DNA from: Pseudohalioglobus sediminis
Lineage (GTDB): Bacteria > Pseudomonadota > Gammaproteobacteria > Pseudomonadales > Halieaceae
Reading direction: 5' to 3'
DNA: 64,000 nucleotides
NCBI RefSeq assembly: GCF_008370495.1
Contig: NZ_VTUX01000005.1
Coordinates: 186,001-250,000, forward strand
Below, piece by piece: positions 18,855 through 28,410 of this stretch. Position 1 is the stretch's first letter. Each line of letters begins with the position of its first letter. The translations under genes and the position numbers were made by a program. The notes below the pieces were generated by a model that saw only the letters and a program-made list of their open reading frames with translations, made no database searches and was not told the DNA's origin.

Positions 18855-19816
18855 TATTCAGCGCTTACCGGGGAGGCGAAGCGGGTGCCGGGGGTGAGCA
18901 TGTCGGCATTGCCGTTGAGGACTTCGGCGACCTCCATTGGTCTCGACCCCGGCAGTTGCAGCTGCTCGATGAGTAGCTGGCCTTCGCCACAGCTAACCAG
19001 AATGCCGTCGCGCCCGGCTTGCAGAATGGTGCCGGGTGGTTCGGGTAGCGGCGCGGTGCCGGCGGGCCGGGCGCGCCAGATCTTGACGCGTTTGTCCTGC
19101 AGGTGGGTGAAACAGATCGGGAAAGGGTTGAAGGCGCGGATACAGCGGTCCAGTTCCACTGCGGGTCGGCTCCAGTCTACGGCGGCCTCTGATTTGAGTA
19201 TCTTGTCGGCATAGGTGGCCGCGTCGTCATCCTGCTGTACTGCCCGCGCCTGCCAGCCGGGCAGGTCCGCGAGTACCTCGCACAGCAGCGGTGCGCCCAG
19301 CTCGGCCAGGGTATCATGCAGGCTGGCGCTGGTTGTTTGCGGTGCGATTTCGCAGCGCGCGCTGGCCAGCATGTCTCCGGTATCCAGGCCCTCATCCATC
19401 TGCATGATGGTAATGCCGGATTCGCTGTCACCCGCTTCAATCGCTCGTTGTATCGGCGCAGCCCCGCGCCAGCGCGGCAGCAGGGAGGCGTGGACATTGA
19501 TACACCCGAGGCGGGGCGCCTGCAGCACGGCCGCGGGCAGGATCAGGCCATAGGCCACGACCACCAGTGCATCGGCCTGCAGTGCGGCCAGCTCTTTCTG
19601 GGCTTCGGTATCGCGCAGGGAGGCGGGTTGCAATACCGGGATGCCGGCCGCTTCCGCCATGACCTTTACCGGGCTGGCCTGCAGTTTCTTGCCCCGGCCA
19701 GCGGGCCTGTCGGGCTGCGTGTAGACGCCGACTAGTTGGTGCTCACTATCAATGAGAGCGCTGAGATGTGTGGCGGCAAAGTGGGGTGTGCCGGCGAAGA
19801 TGAGTTTTAGTGGCAT
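18854..19816 (-). CDS. fmt: methionyl-tRNA formyltransferase
   Basis: 320 aa. The N-terminal formyltransferase domain carries the SLLPRWRGAAPIQRAI active-site stretch (about residues 112-127) with the invariant Asn/His environment in CINVHASLLP, and the C-terminal OB-like domain starts near residue 210. It formylates the initiator Met-tRNA. It lies between def (6 bp upstream) and rsmB on the minus strand, which pairs formylation with deformylation in one operon. Confidence 0.97.
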   Translation of the reverse strand: MPLKLIFAGTPHFAATHLSALIDSEHQLVGVYTQPDRPAGRGKKLQASPVKVMAEAAGIPVLQPASLRDTEAQKELAALQADALVVVAYGLILPAAVLQAPRLGCINVHASLLPRWRGAAPIQRAIEAGDSESGITIMQMDEGLDTGDMLASARCEIAPQTTSASLHDTLAELGAPLLCEVLADLPGWQARAVQQDDDAATYADKILKSEAAVDWSRPAVELDRCIRAFNPFPICFTHLQDKRVKIWRARPAGTAPLPEPPGTILQAGRDGILVSCGEGQLLIEQLQLPGSRPMEVAEVLNGNADMLTPGTRFASPVSAE

Positions 19817-19822
19817 CGCGAA

Positions 19823-20329
19823 TCAGGCTCTGCGGCGCTGGTCTTTCTCCAGCTTCTTGCGAATACGATTGCGCTTCAGGGGGGACAGGTAATCGACGAA
19901 CAGTTTCCCGTCGAGATGATCGATCTCGTGTTGCAGGCAGATCGCCAGCAGGCCGTCCAGTTCCTCGGTGCGGCTCTCCCCTGCCCGGTCCAGTGAGGTC
20001 ACGCGGATACGCTGGGGGCGCTCAACTGTCTCATAGAAGCCCGGCACGGAAAGGCAGCCCTCGTCGTATTGCCCCAGTTCCGGATCCAGCACTTCCACTT
20101 CCGGATTGATGAACACGCGCGGCTCGTCGTGCTGTTCAGAGATGTCGATCACCAGAATGCGTTCGTGCACATTGACCTGTGTGGCTGCGAGGCCGATACC
20201 GGGTGCTGCGTACATGGTTTCAAACATGTCATCGATGAGCGCGCGGTGCGCGTCTGTCACCGTGGCCACGGGTTTGGCCACGGTGCGCAACCGGGGGTCG
20301 GGGAATTCCAGTATGTCCAGTACAGCCAT
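19823..20329 (-). CDS. def: peptide deformylase
   Basis: 168 aa from the ATG at 20329 ([21 protein letters not shown]), the standard family N-terminus; a much longer upstream extension in the same frame is not family-like. All three metal-site motifs are present: [19 protein letters not shown] and QHEIDHLDG. It removes the formyl group from nascent proteins using Fe2+. It is the first gene of def-fmt-rsmB-trkA-trkH and is divergent from the LysM gene. Confidence 0.97.
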   Translation of the reverse strand: MAVLDILEFPDPRLRTVAKPVATVTDAHRALIDDMFETMYAAPGIGLAATQVNVHERILVIDISEQHDEPRVFINPEVEVLDPELGQYDEGCLSVPGFYETVERPQRIRVTSLDRAGESRTEELDGLLAICLQHEIDHLDGKLFVDYLSPLKRNRIRKKLEKDQRRRA

Positions 20330-20604
20330 GTCGTACGGTGCTCTTTTAAGAAGTTTCAGGGGCCGCCACCAGGTGCGGGAAAAGTAACTTTTTGGCTTGC
20401 CAGCGGCAGATCGCGGCAGCACACTGTAGGCTATTATACTGTCTGGGAATAAGGGGTGCCCAGTGGTGGCTTGCAGGCTTGCCGCCCGGGTGATTGTCCC
20501 AGACAGGCATCGCCAGCGGGTTAAAGCCGGCCCACTGGGGTGTTTGTGTCGGTATCGGGTAGATAGCCGGCAGCGCATAAAAATGGCCAGGCAGGGACGG
20601 AAAA

Positions 20605-21636
20605 ATGAAAATAAGGTCACTTTCTATCGGGTTGCTTTGGGCTTCGCTGGTGTTCAGCGCATGCCTCCAGGCAGCGGTGGCACTCAAGGAAGACGTACCC
20701 GAGACATATATCGTCCAGAAGGGCGACACCCTCTGGGGCATCTCCGGGATGTACTTGCAGGAGCCCTGGCTGTGGCCTGAACTGTGGGACGTGAACCCCC
20801 AGATAGACAACCCGCACCTGATTTATCCCGGTGATGAACTGTACCTGGTCTGGGTGGACGGCCAGCCACGCCTGCGCTTGCGTCGTGGCCGTGACGTCAA
20901 GCTTGATCCCAGCATGCGCGTGACACCCCTTGACCTGGCGATACCGCTTATCCCGCTGGACCAGATCGGGGCATTCCTGTTGCGCCACCGCATCCTGGCT
21001 GCGGATGACATTAACAACTCTGCCTATATTGTCTCCGGAGACAAAGGCCACCTGATCAGCGCCCCGGGCGACATTGTCTATGGCCGCGGACCCTTCCCCG
21101 ATGGTGAGCGCACCTACGGCATTTACCGCGCCGGTGACACCTACCGCGACCCGATCACCGAAGAGCTGCTGGGTTACCAGGCCCAGGATATCGGCAACGC
21201 CAAGCTGCTCAGCTCCAACAAGGCCAAGGTAACCGAGCTGGAGATCAACCGTGTCACCGAGGAAGTACGGGTCACGGATCGCCTGCTGCCAATGGATGAG
21301 CGCGTGATCGATGCCACCTTCCATCCACGTGCCCCGGAAGTCGAGATTGAAGATGGCTTTATGATTGCTGTCGACGGCGGTGTCACCCAGATCGGTACCA
21401 CCGACATCGTGGTGCTCAACAAGGGCCTGCGTGATGGTGTGGAAGTAGGCCATGTGCTGGCTATCTACCAGTCAGGTGAGCTGGTGTTCGACCAGGTGGC
21501 CCAGGAAAACGTGTTGTTGCCTGATGTCCGCGCCGGCCTGGCGATGGTATTTGAGTCCTTCGAGAAGGCGAGTTACGCGCTGGTTTTGAAGTCAAATAGG
21601 CCGTTAAAGGTGCTCGACAAGGTCAAGAACCCCTGA
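20605..21636 (+). CDS. LysM-domain envelope protein
   Basis: 343 aa. A signal peptide of about 24 residues ([20 protein letters not shown]...) is followed by one LysM module (about 33-78: [17 protein letters not shown]...[19 protein letters not shown]). The remaining ~260 residues form the conserved COG1652-type C-terminal part. It should bind peptidoglycan in the periplasm. It lies upstream of dprA and divergent from def, the same arrangement as in many gammaproteobacteria. A lipid-modified cysteine (SACLQA) is possible but the lipobox is poor. Confidence 0.88.
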   Translation: MKIRSLSIGLLWASLVFSACLQAAVALKEDVPETYIVQKGDTLWGISGMYLQEPWLWPELWDVNPQIDNPHLIYPGDELYLVWVDGQPRLRLRRGRDVKLDPSMRVTPLDLAIPLIPLDQIGAFLLRHRILAADDINNSAYIVSGDKGHLISAPGDIVYGRGPFPDGERTYGIYRAGDTYRDPITEELLGYQAQDIGNAKLLSSNKAKVTELEINRVTEEVRVTDRLLPMDERVIDATFHPRAPEVEIEDGFMIAVDGGVTQIGTTDIVVLNKGLRDGVEVGHVLAIYQSGELVFDQVAQENVLLPDVRAGLAMVFESFEKASYALVLKSNRPLKVLDKVKNP

Positions 21637-21645
21637 TTCACTAAT

Positions 21646-21670
21646 ACGGTATCGCAGGAAGCGATACCGT
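21646..21670. repeat. perfect hairpin between LysM gene and dprA
   Basis: ACGGTATCGC (21646-21655) and GCGATACCGT (21661-21670) form an uninterrupted 10-bp inverted repeat with the 5-nt loop AGGAA. There is no T tract, so it is not a clear intrinsic terminator. It may be a weak terminator, an RNA processing site or a protein site. Confidence 0.55.
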
Positions 21671-21737
21671 GCGGGTGCGCGGCAGCCCTGCTGTCGCCCC
21701 GGACGGCAACCCACGGACACCACGTCAAGGATGATGT

Positions 21738-22643
21738 ATGAGTGTTGCCGATATACAGGCTGCCCTGGAGGCAGTCGGCGCTGATGTTATTCCCCTTGCG
21801 GACCCCCGCTATCCGCCGCTCCTGAAAACCATAAATGATCCCCCGCAACGGCTATACGTGCGCGGCGACCCCTCGCTGCTGCAAAGGCCGCAGCTGGCTA
21901 TGGTGGGCGCGCGGCGCGCCACCGCGGTCGGCCTGAAGCTGGCGCGGGAGATTGCCAGTGCCCTCGCCCGCGCCGGACTGGGAGTTTGCAGCGGCCTGGC
22001 ACTGGGAATTGACGGCGCCGCCCACCAGGGGGCGCTGGCGGTGGGCGGGCCGACCATTGCGGTGCTGGGTACCGGCATTGACCAGCTCTATCCACGGCGG
22101 CACCGGTCACTGGGGGAAGACGTTGCCGCGCGGGGCTGCCTGGTCAGCGAATTTCCGCCGGGTATGCCCGCCCTGCCAGCCAACTTTCCGCAGCGCAATC
22201 GCATCATCAGTGGGCTTTCCCTAGGCGTGCTGGTGGTGGAGGCCGCGCTGCCAAGCGGTTCCCTGATTACTGCCAATACGGGCGCGCAACAGGGCCGGGA
22301 GGTATTTGCCCTGCCCTGGTCGGTCGCCCACAAGGGGGGCGCGGGGTGCCTGCAGCTGATTCGTGACGGCGCCAAGATGGTGCTCAGTGTGGAAGACATC
22401 CTGGAAGAACTGCAGTCCCTGTACGATCTGCAATTGTCATTGTCGCTGGAGTCGGCCGGGGACGAGGAACCCGCTGCGGACCAGCCGCAGATACTGGACT
22501 ATGTCGGGTACGAGGCTGTTAGTGTGGACCAGTTGGTCGCCGCCAGCGGCGTGGCGGCGGGAGAGCTGCTGGCGCAGTTATCCGCGCTGGAAATGCGCGG
22601 CCTGGTAGCCCGTTGTCCCGGCGGCTATGCCCGCACCCGCTAG
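21738..22643 (+). CDS. dprA: DNA-processing protein DprA (short form)
   Basis: 301 aa. The Rossmann core typical of DprA is intact: ADPRYPPLLKTINDPPQRLYVRG, VGARRATAVG, GLALGIDGAAHQGAL, FPQRNRIISGLS and SGSLITA. The C-terminal winged-helix DML1-like domain is present (VSVDQLVAASGVAAGELLAQL). DprA loads RecA on incoming single-stranded DNA during transformation. The N-terminal SAM-like domain of about 70 residues found in most family members is missing: an in-frame stop lies 6 bp upstream of the ATG and only 101 bp separate it from the previous gene. Confidence 0.93.
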   Translation: MSVADIQAALEAVGADVIPLADPRYPPLLKTINDPPQRLYVRGDPSLLQRPQLAMVGARRATAVGLKLAREIASALARAGLGVCSGLALGIDGAAHQGALAVGGPTIAVLGTGIDQLYPRRHRSLGEDVAARGCLVSEFPPGMPALPANFPQRNRIISGLSLGVLVVEAALPSGSLITANTGAQQGREVFALPWSVAHKGGAGCLQLIRDGAKMVLSVEDILEELQSLYDLQLSLSLESAGDEEPAADQPQILDYVGYEAVSVDQLVAASGVAAGELLAQLSALEMRGLVARCPGGYARTR

Positions 22644-22731
22644 CGCAACCCAGCTTGCCAAGCCCGGGGGCTTTGTATACATTCGCGCTGACCCGGCAGC
22701 AGCCAGCATCGCCACCTGAGGAGAACTTGCC

Positions 22732-23298
22732 CTGGCCTACCAACCATCCAGTTTGCGTTTGCGCGCGGCCGCCAGCGCCCTGCAGGCAGGGGGTGTGGTT
22801 GCCTGTCCCACGGAAGCGGTGTGGGGTTTGTCCTGCGATCCCGAGAACGATGAGGCTGTTGCACGCGTGCTGCAGCTCAAGGGGCGTCCGGTGGAGAAAG
22901 GCCTGATCCTGGTTGCTGCCAGCGTGAGCCAGTTGGGGTTCCTGATTTCCGAATTGCCCGCTGACCAGCGGCAGTTGCTTGACGATTCCTGGCCGGGCCC
23001 CAACACCTGGCTGGTGCCGCACCGGAACCGTGTCCAGCCGTGGATTCATGGCGCCTTCGATACCGTTGCGGTGAGGGTGAGCAGCCACCCTGTGGTACGT
23101 TCGCTTTGCCGGGCTTTCGGCGGGCCCCTGGTCTCCACTTCGGCGAACCCGGCCGGTGCGCAACCCGCTCGCTGCGGGTTTCAGGTGCTGCGTTATTTCG
23201 GCGGTGAACTCGATGGCCTGCTGCCCGGAGCCGTGGGCGCCGCCGGCCGCCCGAGCCAGATTCGGGACCTGAAGACGGGGCGCGTCATTCGCGCCTGA
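22732..23298 (+). CDS. tsaC: threonylcarbamoyl-AMP synthase (TsaC/YrdC type)
   Basis: 188 aa if it starts at the CTG at 22732, or 181 aa from the TTG at 22753. No ATG or GTG is available in frame. GAGGAG sits 8 nt before the CTG but 29 nt before the TTG, which favours the CTG. The YrdC fold shows VVACPTEAVWGLSCDP, LKGRPVEKGLILVAA and SANPAGAQ. It makes threonylcarbamoyl-AMP from Thr, bicarbonate and ATP for the t6A37 tRNA modification. It lies between dprA and hemF. Confidence 0.93.
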   Translation: MAYQPSSLRLRAAASALQAGGVVACPTEAVWGLSCDPENDEAVARVLQLKGRPVEKGLILVAASVSQLGFLISELPADQRQLLDDSWPGPNTWLVPHRNRVQPWIHGAFDTVAVRVSSHPVVRSLCRAFGGPLVSTSANPAGAQPARCGFQVLRYFGGELDGLLPGAVGAAGRPSQIRDLKTGRVIRA

Positions 23299-23331
23299 GC
23301 GCCTATTGTTAGCCTGCGCGAGTGCGTATAA

Positions 23332-24273
<942 letters not shown>

Positions 24274-24275
24274 GT

Positions 24276-25112
24276 GTGACCAGCCAGGACAAGTACGCTG
24301 TATTTGGAAACCCCATCAAGCACAGCAAATCACCGGCGATTCATGCCGCGTTTGCCAGCCAGTGTGGGCAGTCGATGCAATACCGCGCAGTGCGCGTGGA
24401 AACCGGCGATTTTGAACGTGCGGCGAGTAATTTTTTCGCCGGCGGCGGCAAGGGCCTCAATATCACCATGCCCTTTAAGGAAGATGCGTTCCGTTTTGCC
24501 GGGCGGCTCAGCGAGCGCGCCCAGCGCGCGGGAGCGGTGAATACCCTCACCCTGGCGGACGACGGCGTTATCGAAGGTGACACCACTGATGGTGTCGGGC
24601 TGGTCAGGGACATGGTGGCCAACCTCGGCTGGATGGTGCAGGGGCGACAGGTGCTGATTATCGGCGCTGGCGGCGCGGTGCGAGGGGTGCTGGAACCATT
24701 GTTGCGTGAGCGCCCCGGCTTGTTGGTGATTGTTAATCGCACGGCGGCGCGCGCGGAGCAACTGGCGACGGTTTTTTCAGACCTGGGTCCGGTGGAGGGC
24801 GGTGGCTACGGGATTATCGGCGCGCGCCAGTTTGACCTGGTGATTAACGCCAGCGGTGCCGGACTCGCCGGGGAACTGCCCGACCTGCCCAGCTCTGTGC
24901 TGACCGAGCGCAGTTGTTGCTACGACATGGTGTACGGCCCTGAACCCACCCCTTTTATGCGCTGGGCTGCCCACCACGCTGCCTGGGCTGTGTCGGATGG
25001 GCTCGGCATGCTGGTAGAACAGGCCGCGCAATCGTTTTATATCTGGCGTGGGCAACGGCCGGAAACGCAGTCGGTTATTGCCCGGATTCGCCAGTCGATG
25101 GAGTCGGCCTGA
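24276..25112 (+). CDS. aroE: shikimate dehydrogenase
   Basis: 278 aa from a GTG at 24276. The substrate site is GNPIKHSKSPAIH (residues 11-23) and GLNITMPFKEDAF, where Lys is the catalytic residue. The NADP-binding loop is GAGGAVRGVLEPLL and the adenosine-phosphate-binding NRT follows. The usual NATSAG is replaced by NASGAG, a mild variant. It reduces 3-dehydroshikimate in aromatic amino acid synthesis. It is paired with hemF, as in many gammaproteobacteria. Confidence 0.96.
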   Translation: MTSQDKYAVFGNPIKHSKSPAIHAAFASQCGQSMQYRAVRVETGDFERAASNFFAGGGKGLNITMPFKEDAFRFAGRLSERAQRAGAVNTLTLADDGVIEGDTTDGVGLVRDMVANLGWMVQGRQVLIIGAGGAVRGVLEPLLRERPGLLVIVNRTAARAEQLATVFSDLGPVEGGGYGIIGARQFDLVINASGAGLAGELPDLPSSVLTERSCCYDMVYGPEPTPFMRWAAHHAAWAVSDGLGMLVEQAAQSFYIWRGQRPETQSVIARIRQSMESA

Positions 25113-25146
25113 TAACGCCCCGCTACGCCTGGTAGCTGCGCCAGGG

Positions 25147-25710
25147 TCAGCTGTCACGCTCCAGTTCCGCTATATGCTGGTCTTTGAGTTTTACGTAGTT
25201 GCCGGCTACGTAGGTGAAATAATCCATCTCTTTCTGGCTCAGCTCACGTCGCTCCCGCACGGGACTGCCCGCGTATAAGTAGCCGCTGCGAAGGCGCTTG
25301 CCGGGCGTCACCAGGGCACCCGCGGCGATAACAACATCACTTTCTACCACGGCACCGTCCATTACAATTGCGCCCATACCCACCAGCACCCGGTCCCCTA
25401 CCGTACAGCCATGCAGCATTGCACCGTGCCCGATGGTGACATCAGCGCCAATGTGCAGGGGGTAGCCTTCCGGGTTGTAGGGTCCGGCGTGGGTAATATG
25501 CAGTACGCTGTTGTCCTGCACGCTGGTGCGCGCTCCTACCGTGATGCAGTGCATGTCGCCGCGTACGGCAACCTGTGGCCAGATGGAAACATCGTCAGCC
25601 AGGGTGACATCGCCCAGCACCACCGCACTGGGGTCGATCAGCACGCGCTCACCTAGCCGTGGTGTGCTGGCGCCGAAGGAGCGCAGGCTGCCTTTTGTGT
25701 AGTGCTTCAC
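25147..25710 (-). CDS. gamma-class carbonic anhydrase-like hexapeptide protein (YrdA type)
   Basis: 187 aa from the GTG at 25710, which has GGAGAG 6 nt upstream; a longer in-frame ATG at 25800 would run into the divergent zinc-protein gene. It forms a left-handed beta helix from hexapeptide repeats (DPSAVVLGDVTLADDVSIWPQVAVRGD). Three candidate metal histidines occur in DNSVLHITHAG and IGHGAMLHGC. The family is called gamma-carbonic anhydrase or YrdA; catalytic activity of this member is unproven. Its position beside aroE matches the E. coli yrdA neighbourhood. Confidence 0.9.
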   Translation of the reverse strand: MKHYTKGSLRSFGASTPRLGERVLIDPSAVVLGDVTLADDVSIWPQVAVRGDMHCITVGARTSVQDNSVLHITHAGPYNPEGYPLHIGADVTIGHGAMLHGCTVGDRVLVGMGAIVMDGAVVESDVVIAAGALVTPGKRLRSGYLYAGSPVRERRELSQKEMDYFTYVAGNYVKLKDQHIAELERDS

Positions 25711-25775
25711 GTATTTCTCTCCATGCCAGATCAGGCTGCTACAATAGCCATCCTGTTCACCAGTGACCAGCTCGG

Positions 25776-26036
25776 ATGACCATGAAAAGCCCCCCCGCAA
25801 ACCGCCGCCGGTTTATCGCCGGTGCTGTCTGTCCCCGTTGTGGTGAGATGGACAAGATTATCGTCGACATGGATACCCAGACCAGAGAATGTGTCGCCTG
25901 TGACTTCAGTGAGGCGCGCCCGCAAGACGGGGGCGTGCAGGAGTTGCCGACGCGCGTCAGCCGTGCCGCAGCGCGCCGTGTAGAAACCCCGGCAGAAACG
26001 GTAACCTTGATCGACCCCCGTAAAAAGGAAGACTAG
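25776..26036 (+). CDS. yheV: YheV-like putative zinc-binding protein (DUF2387)
   Basis: 86 aa. The N-terminal half carries RRFIAGAVCPRCGEMDKIIV...RECVACDFSE, a pair of CxxC knuckles typical of TIGR02443/YheV, likely binding one zinc. The C-terminal half is low-complexity and charged. A second ATG two codons on is equally possible. Function is unknown. Its stop codon overlaps that of the convergent gene: TAG on both strands is read from the same CTAG. Confidence 0.85.
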   Translation: MTMKSPPANRRRFIAGAVCPRCGEMDKIIVDMDTQTRECVACDFSEARPQDGGVQELPTRVSRAAARRVETPAETVTLIDPRKKED

Positions 26037-26665
26037 GAGGCGAGGCGCAACCGGATGGCCGTGTTGGCGTCGGTCAGCGAGTGGCTCGAGACCAGCGCCG
26101 TTGCACTGGACTCCACCCCGGGCAGCGCCTTCACTCGCGACCAGACATATTCTTTTTCCAGGTGCTGCGCCGCCGTAAATTGCACCAGGTGCTCCAGGCG
26201 GGTGGCAAAGTCATCGCCCAGCAGGTAGTGCACGATCAGGTTGGCTTCCGTCATATCCAGCGGCAGTAGCGGCCGTTGCAGATGGCGTATATGGTGATCG
26301 TTTACTTCCTCCAGCAGGCGATGGGCGAGAAATGATTCATCCAGCAGCGCTTCCAGGCCCCCGTCATCTGGCAACTCGTCCGGCGGACGCAGGAAATAGT
26401 CCTCTGCCATGTGCAGGAAAGGCGCGGCATAGTCGAAAAATCCCAGACGCTTGCTGACCGCGGTCACCAGGTTCAGGCTTCCGGGTACGCTTTCGGTGTA
26501 GTTGACGACAAACGTCATCAGGGCGTCGACAGGGTCGGGCTCTGGCAGTAACAGTTTTTCCCGTAAGGCTGGCAGGCGCTGGGTGAGTAGCTGGCGAAAG
26601 GCGCCCGTTGCGCGCTCGTGTTCGAGTGCGGCGTCGATGACTGTCCTGATGCCCGCTATGGTCAT
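26033..26665 (-). CDS. conserved-looking protein of unknown function
   Basis: 210 aa, no signal peptide or membrane segment, predicted mostly helical. I do not recognise a family. Visible features are LPALREKLLLPEPDPVDALMTFVVNYTESVPG near residues 30-60 and an acidic patch PPDELPDDGGLEALLDESF. It looks coding because base composition at third positions matches neighbours and the stop is shared neatly with the convergent zinc-protein gene. The ribosome site before the ATG is weak. The gene lies downstream of the MATE transporter's opposite end with no shared operon. Confidence 0.7.
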   Translation of the reverse strand: MTIAGIRTVIDAALEHERATGAFRQLLTQRLPALREKLLLPEPDPVDALMTFVVNYTESVPGSLNLVTAVSKRLGFFDYAAPFLHMAEDYFLRPPDELPDDGGLEALLDESFLAHRLLEEVNDHHIRHLQRPLLPLDMTEANLIVHYLLGDDFATRLEHLVQFTAAQHLEKEYVWSRVKALPGVESSATALVSSHSLTDANTAIRLRLAS

Positions 26666-26755
26666 GTTGTCGCCCGGCTTGGCTGGTGGGCCCTGGGGGT
26701 TAGAATTCAGGCTAGTACAAACAGGCGAATTAGCTAGGCCTGGCGCAAGGAGTAT

Positions 26756-28090
26756 TCACTCGCCCCGGGCCGATAGCCACTGCTGACTCCGGCTGAGGCG
26801 CACGAAACAGTAGCCCAGGGTGACGCCGCGGGCGAGGTTGAAGGCGGTAAATGCCAACCACAGTCCATGGTTGCCGAGGCCCTGGGTGGCGTACCACAGG
26901 GGCAGGTAAACCAGCACTACGCTGCACAGCATGGTAGTCATCATGTGGCGGGTTTCCGAAGCGCCGATAAAAACGCCGTCCAGGAGGTAACTGGGGCCGG
27001 CCGCCAGTGGCAGTATGATCAGCCACGGGAAGAATCGCAGCATAAGTTCCTTAACAGAATCCAGGCTAGTGAGCAGGTTTGCCAGCGGCCCCTGTAGCAA
27101 CAGCAGGGCCGCGCTCATCAGCGCTGCGGCGAGCAGTGTCCACAGCGCGCAGCGCCTCACGGCGAAGTAAAATCCGCCCAGGTCACGGGCTCCCAGTTTT
27201 TGTCCGCACAGGCCCTCCGCGGCGAAGGCAAAGCCATCCATGCCATAGGCGGCCATCATCAGCAGCTGGATCATGAGGGTATTGGCGGCCAGGGTTTCGC
27301 TGCCGAAATTCTCGCTCTGGGCGGTAAAAAAGGCCAGGCTGAACAACAGGCTCAAAGTGCGCACGAATAGATGGCGGTTGCTTTGCAGCAGTTGTTTGTA
27401 AGCACTTACATTGTTTAAGTCGCTTACAAGAAGGGCAGTATCAATCACGGGAAGCTGTCGCCAAACGGCAAAGAGCGCGATGGCGCAGCCCAGGTACTCG
27501 GCGATGACCGTGGCCAGGGCCGCGCCGTCGCTATTCAGCCCCAGCCCCATGACCAGCCAGAAATCCAGCAGGATGTTGGCGCCATTGGTGGTGATTACGA
27601 TCAGCATCGGCCAACGCGTGTTCTGCCTGCCGATAAACCACCCGATGACGGTGTAGGTAACCAGTACGGCAGGTGCGCTGAAAATGCGGATATTGGCGTA
27701 GGACGCTGCCAGTCCCTGCAACGAGGCATCTGGCGACATCAGTGCCAGTCCCGCCTGCAACAGGGGCCGGTGGAGCAGCAGCACCAGTGCGGCAATAGCC
27801 AGCGCCAGGGCTCCCGACCGCGCGAGTACCAATACAGAACCATACCCGTCGCCGGCGCCCTCCGCGCGGGCCACCAGGCCGGTGGTACCCATGCGCAGAA
27901 AGCTGAATCCCCAGTAGAGGAAGGAGAGCAGCGCCGCGCCGATGGCTACCGCGCCCAGATAAACACTGTTATCGAGGTGGCCCAGTATGGCTGAGTCAAC
28001 CAGCCCCAATAAAGGTATGGAGATATTGGCCAGAATGGCCGGCCAGGCTATGCCCCAGATTTTGTGGTCCAGTTGTTTATTGGCTTCCAT
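26756..28090 (-). CDS. dinF: MATE-family multidrug exporter (DinF-like)
   Basis: 444 aa, about 12 membrane helices in two homologous halves. The N-terminus KIWGIAWPAILANISIPLLGLVDSAILGHL is typical of the DinF branch of MATE transporters, with YLGAVAIGAALLSFLYWGFSFLRMGTTGLVAR following. Such proteins exchange Na+ or H+ for cationic compounds at the inner membrane. The substrate is unknown. An AT-rich patch with short palindromes (about 27396-27430) lies inside the gene. Confidence 0.88.
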   Translation of the reverse strand: MEANKQLDHKIWGIAWPAILANISIPLLGLVDSAILGHLDNSVYLGAVAIGAALLSFLYWGFSFLRMGTTGLVARAEGAGDGYGSVLVLARSGALALAIAALVLLLHRPLLQAGLALMSPDASLQGLAASYANIRIFSAPAVLVTYTVIGWFIGRQNTRWPMLIVITTNGANILLDFWLVMGLGLNSDGAALATVIAEYLGCAIALFAVWRQLPVIDTALLVSDLNNVSAYKQLLQSNRHLFVRTLSLLFSLAFFTAQSENFGSETLAANTLMIQLLMMAAYGMDGFAFAAEGLCGQKLGARDLGGFYFAVRRCALWTLLAAALMSAALLLLQGPLANLLTSLDSVKELMLRFFPWLIILPLAAGPSYLLDGVFIGASETRHMMTTMLCSVVLVYLPLWYATQGLGNHGLWLAFTAFNLARGVTLGYCFVRLSRSQQWLSARGE

Positions 28091-28170
28091 ATATTGATCA
28101 TCTGGGCAGGGAGATGCCGGAGAGGCCGCGCCACAACAGGCGTGAGCGCATTCCAGTGGGCACTAAATAC

Positions 28171-28199
28171 TTGGGAATTGTCAATGACTGCGGTTATAC
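28171..28199 (+). promoter_or_regulatory. candidate sigma-70 promoter of the cox operon
   Basis: TTGGGA (28171-28176), a 17-bp spacer and TTATAC (28194-28199) lie ~210 bp before coxB in the 320-bp gap after the divergent MATE gene. This leaves an untranslated leader of about 200 nt. I saw no known riboswitch or terminator in the leader. Confidence 0.45.
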
Positions 28200-28410
28200 T
28201 TTCGGCGTTTTGTCGGGTGCGTCGGATTGTCGCACTCCCAGGCAAATACAGTCAGCCGGTAATCCATACCCTGTCTGCACGCGCGCCCTCCCCGACCCGG
28301 GGTAATCAGGGCGTTTCCTGCTGGATTAAGAGTCCAAAGCAGGGAGCGGGCCAGAGGATAAAAAAACCGGCTGTGGGGAATCTAATCACAAAGTAATGGA
28401 GACACGGGAA

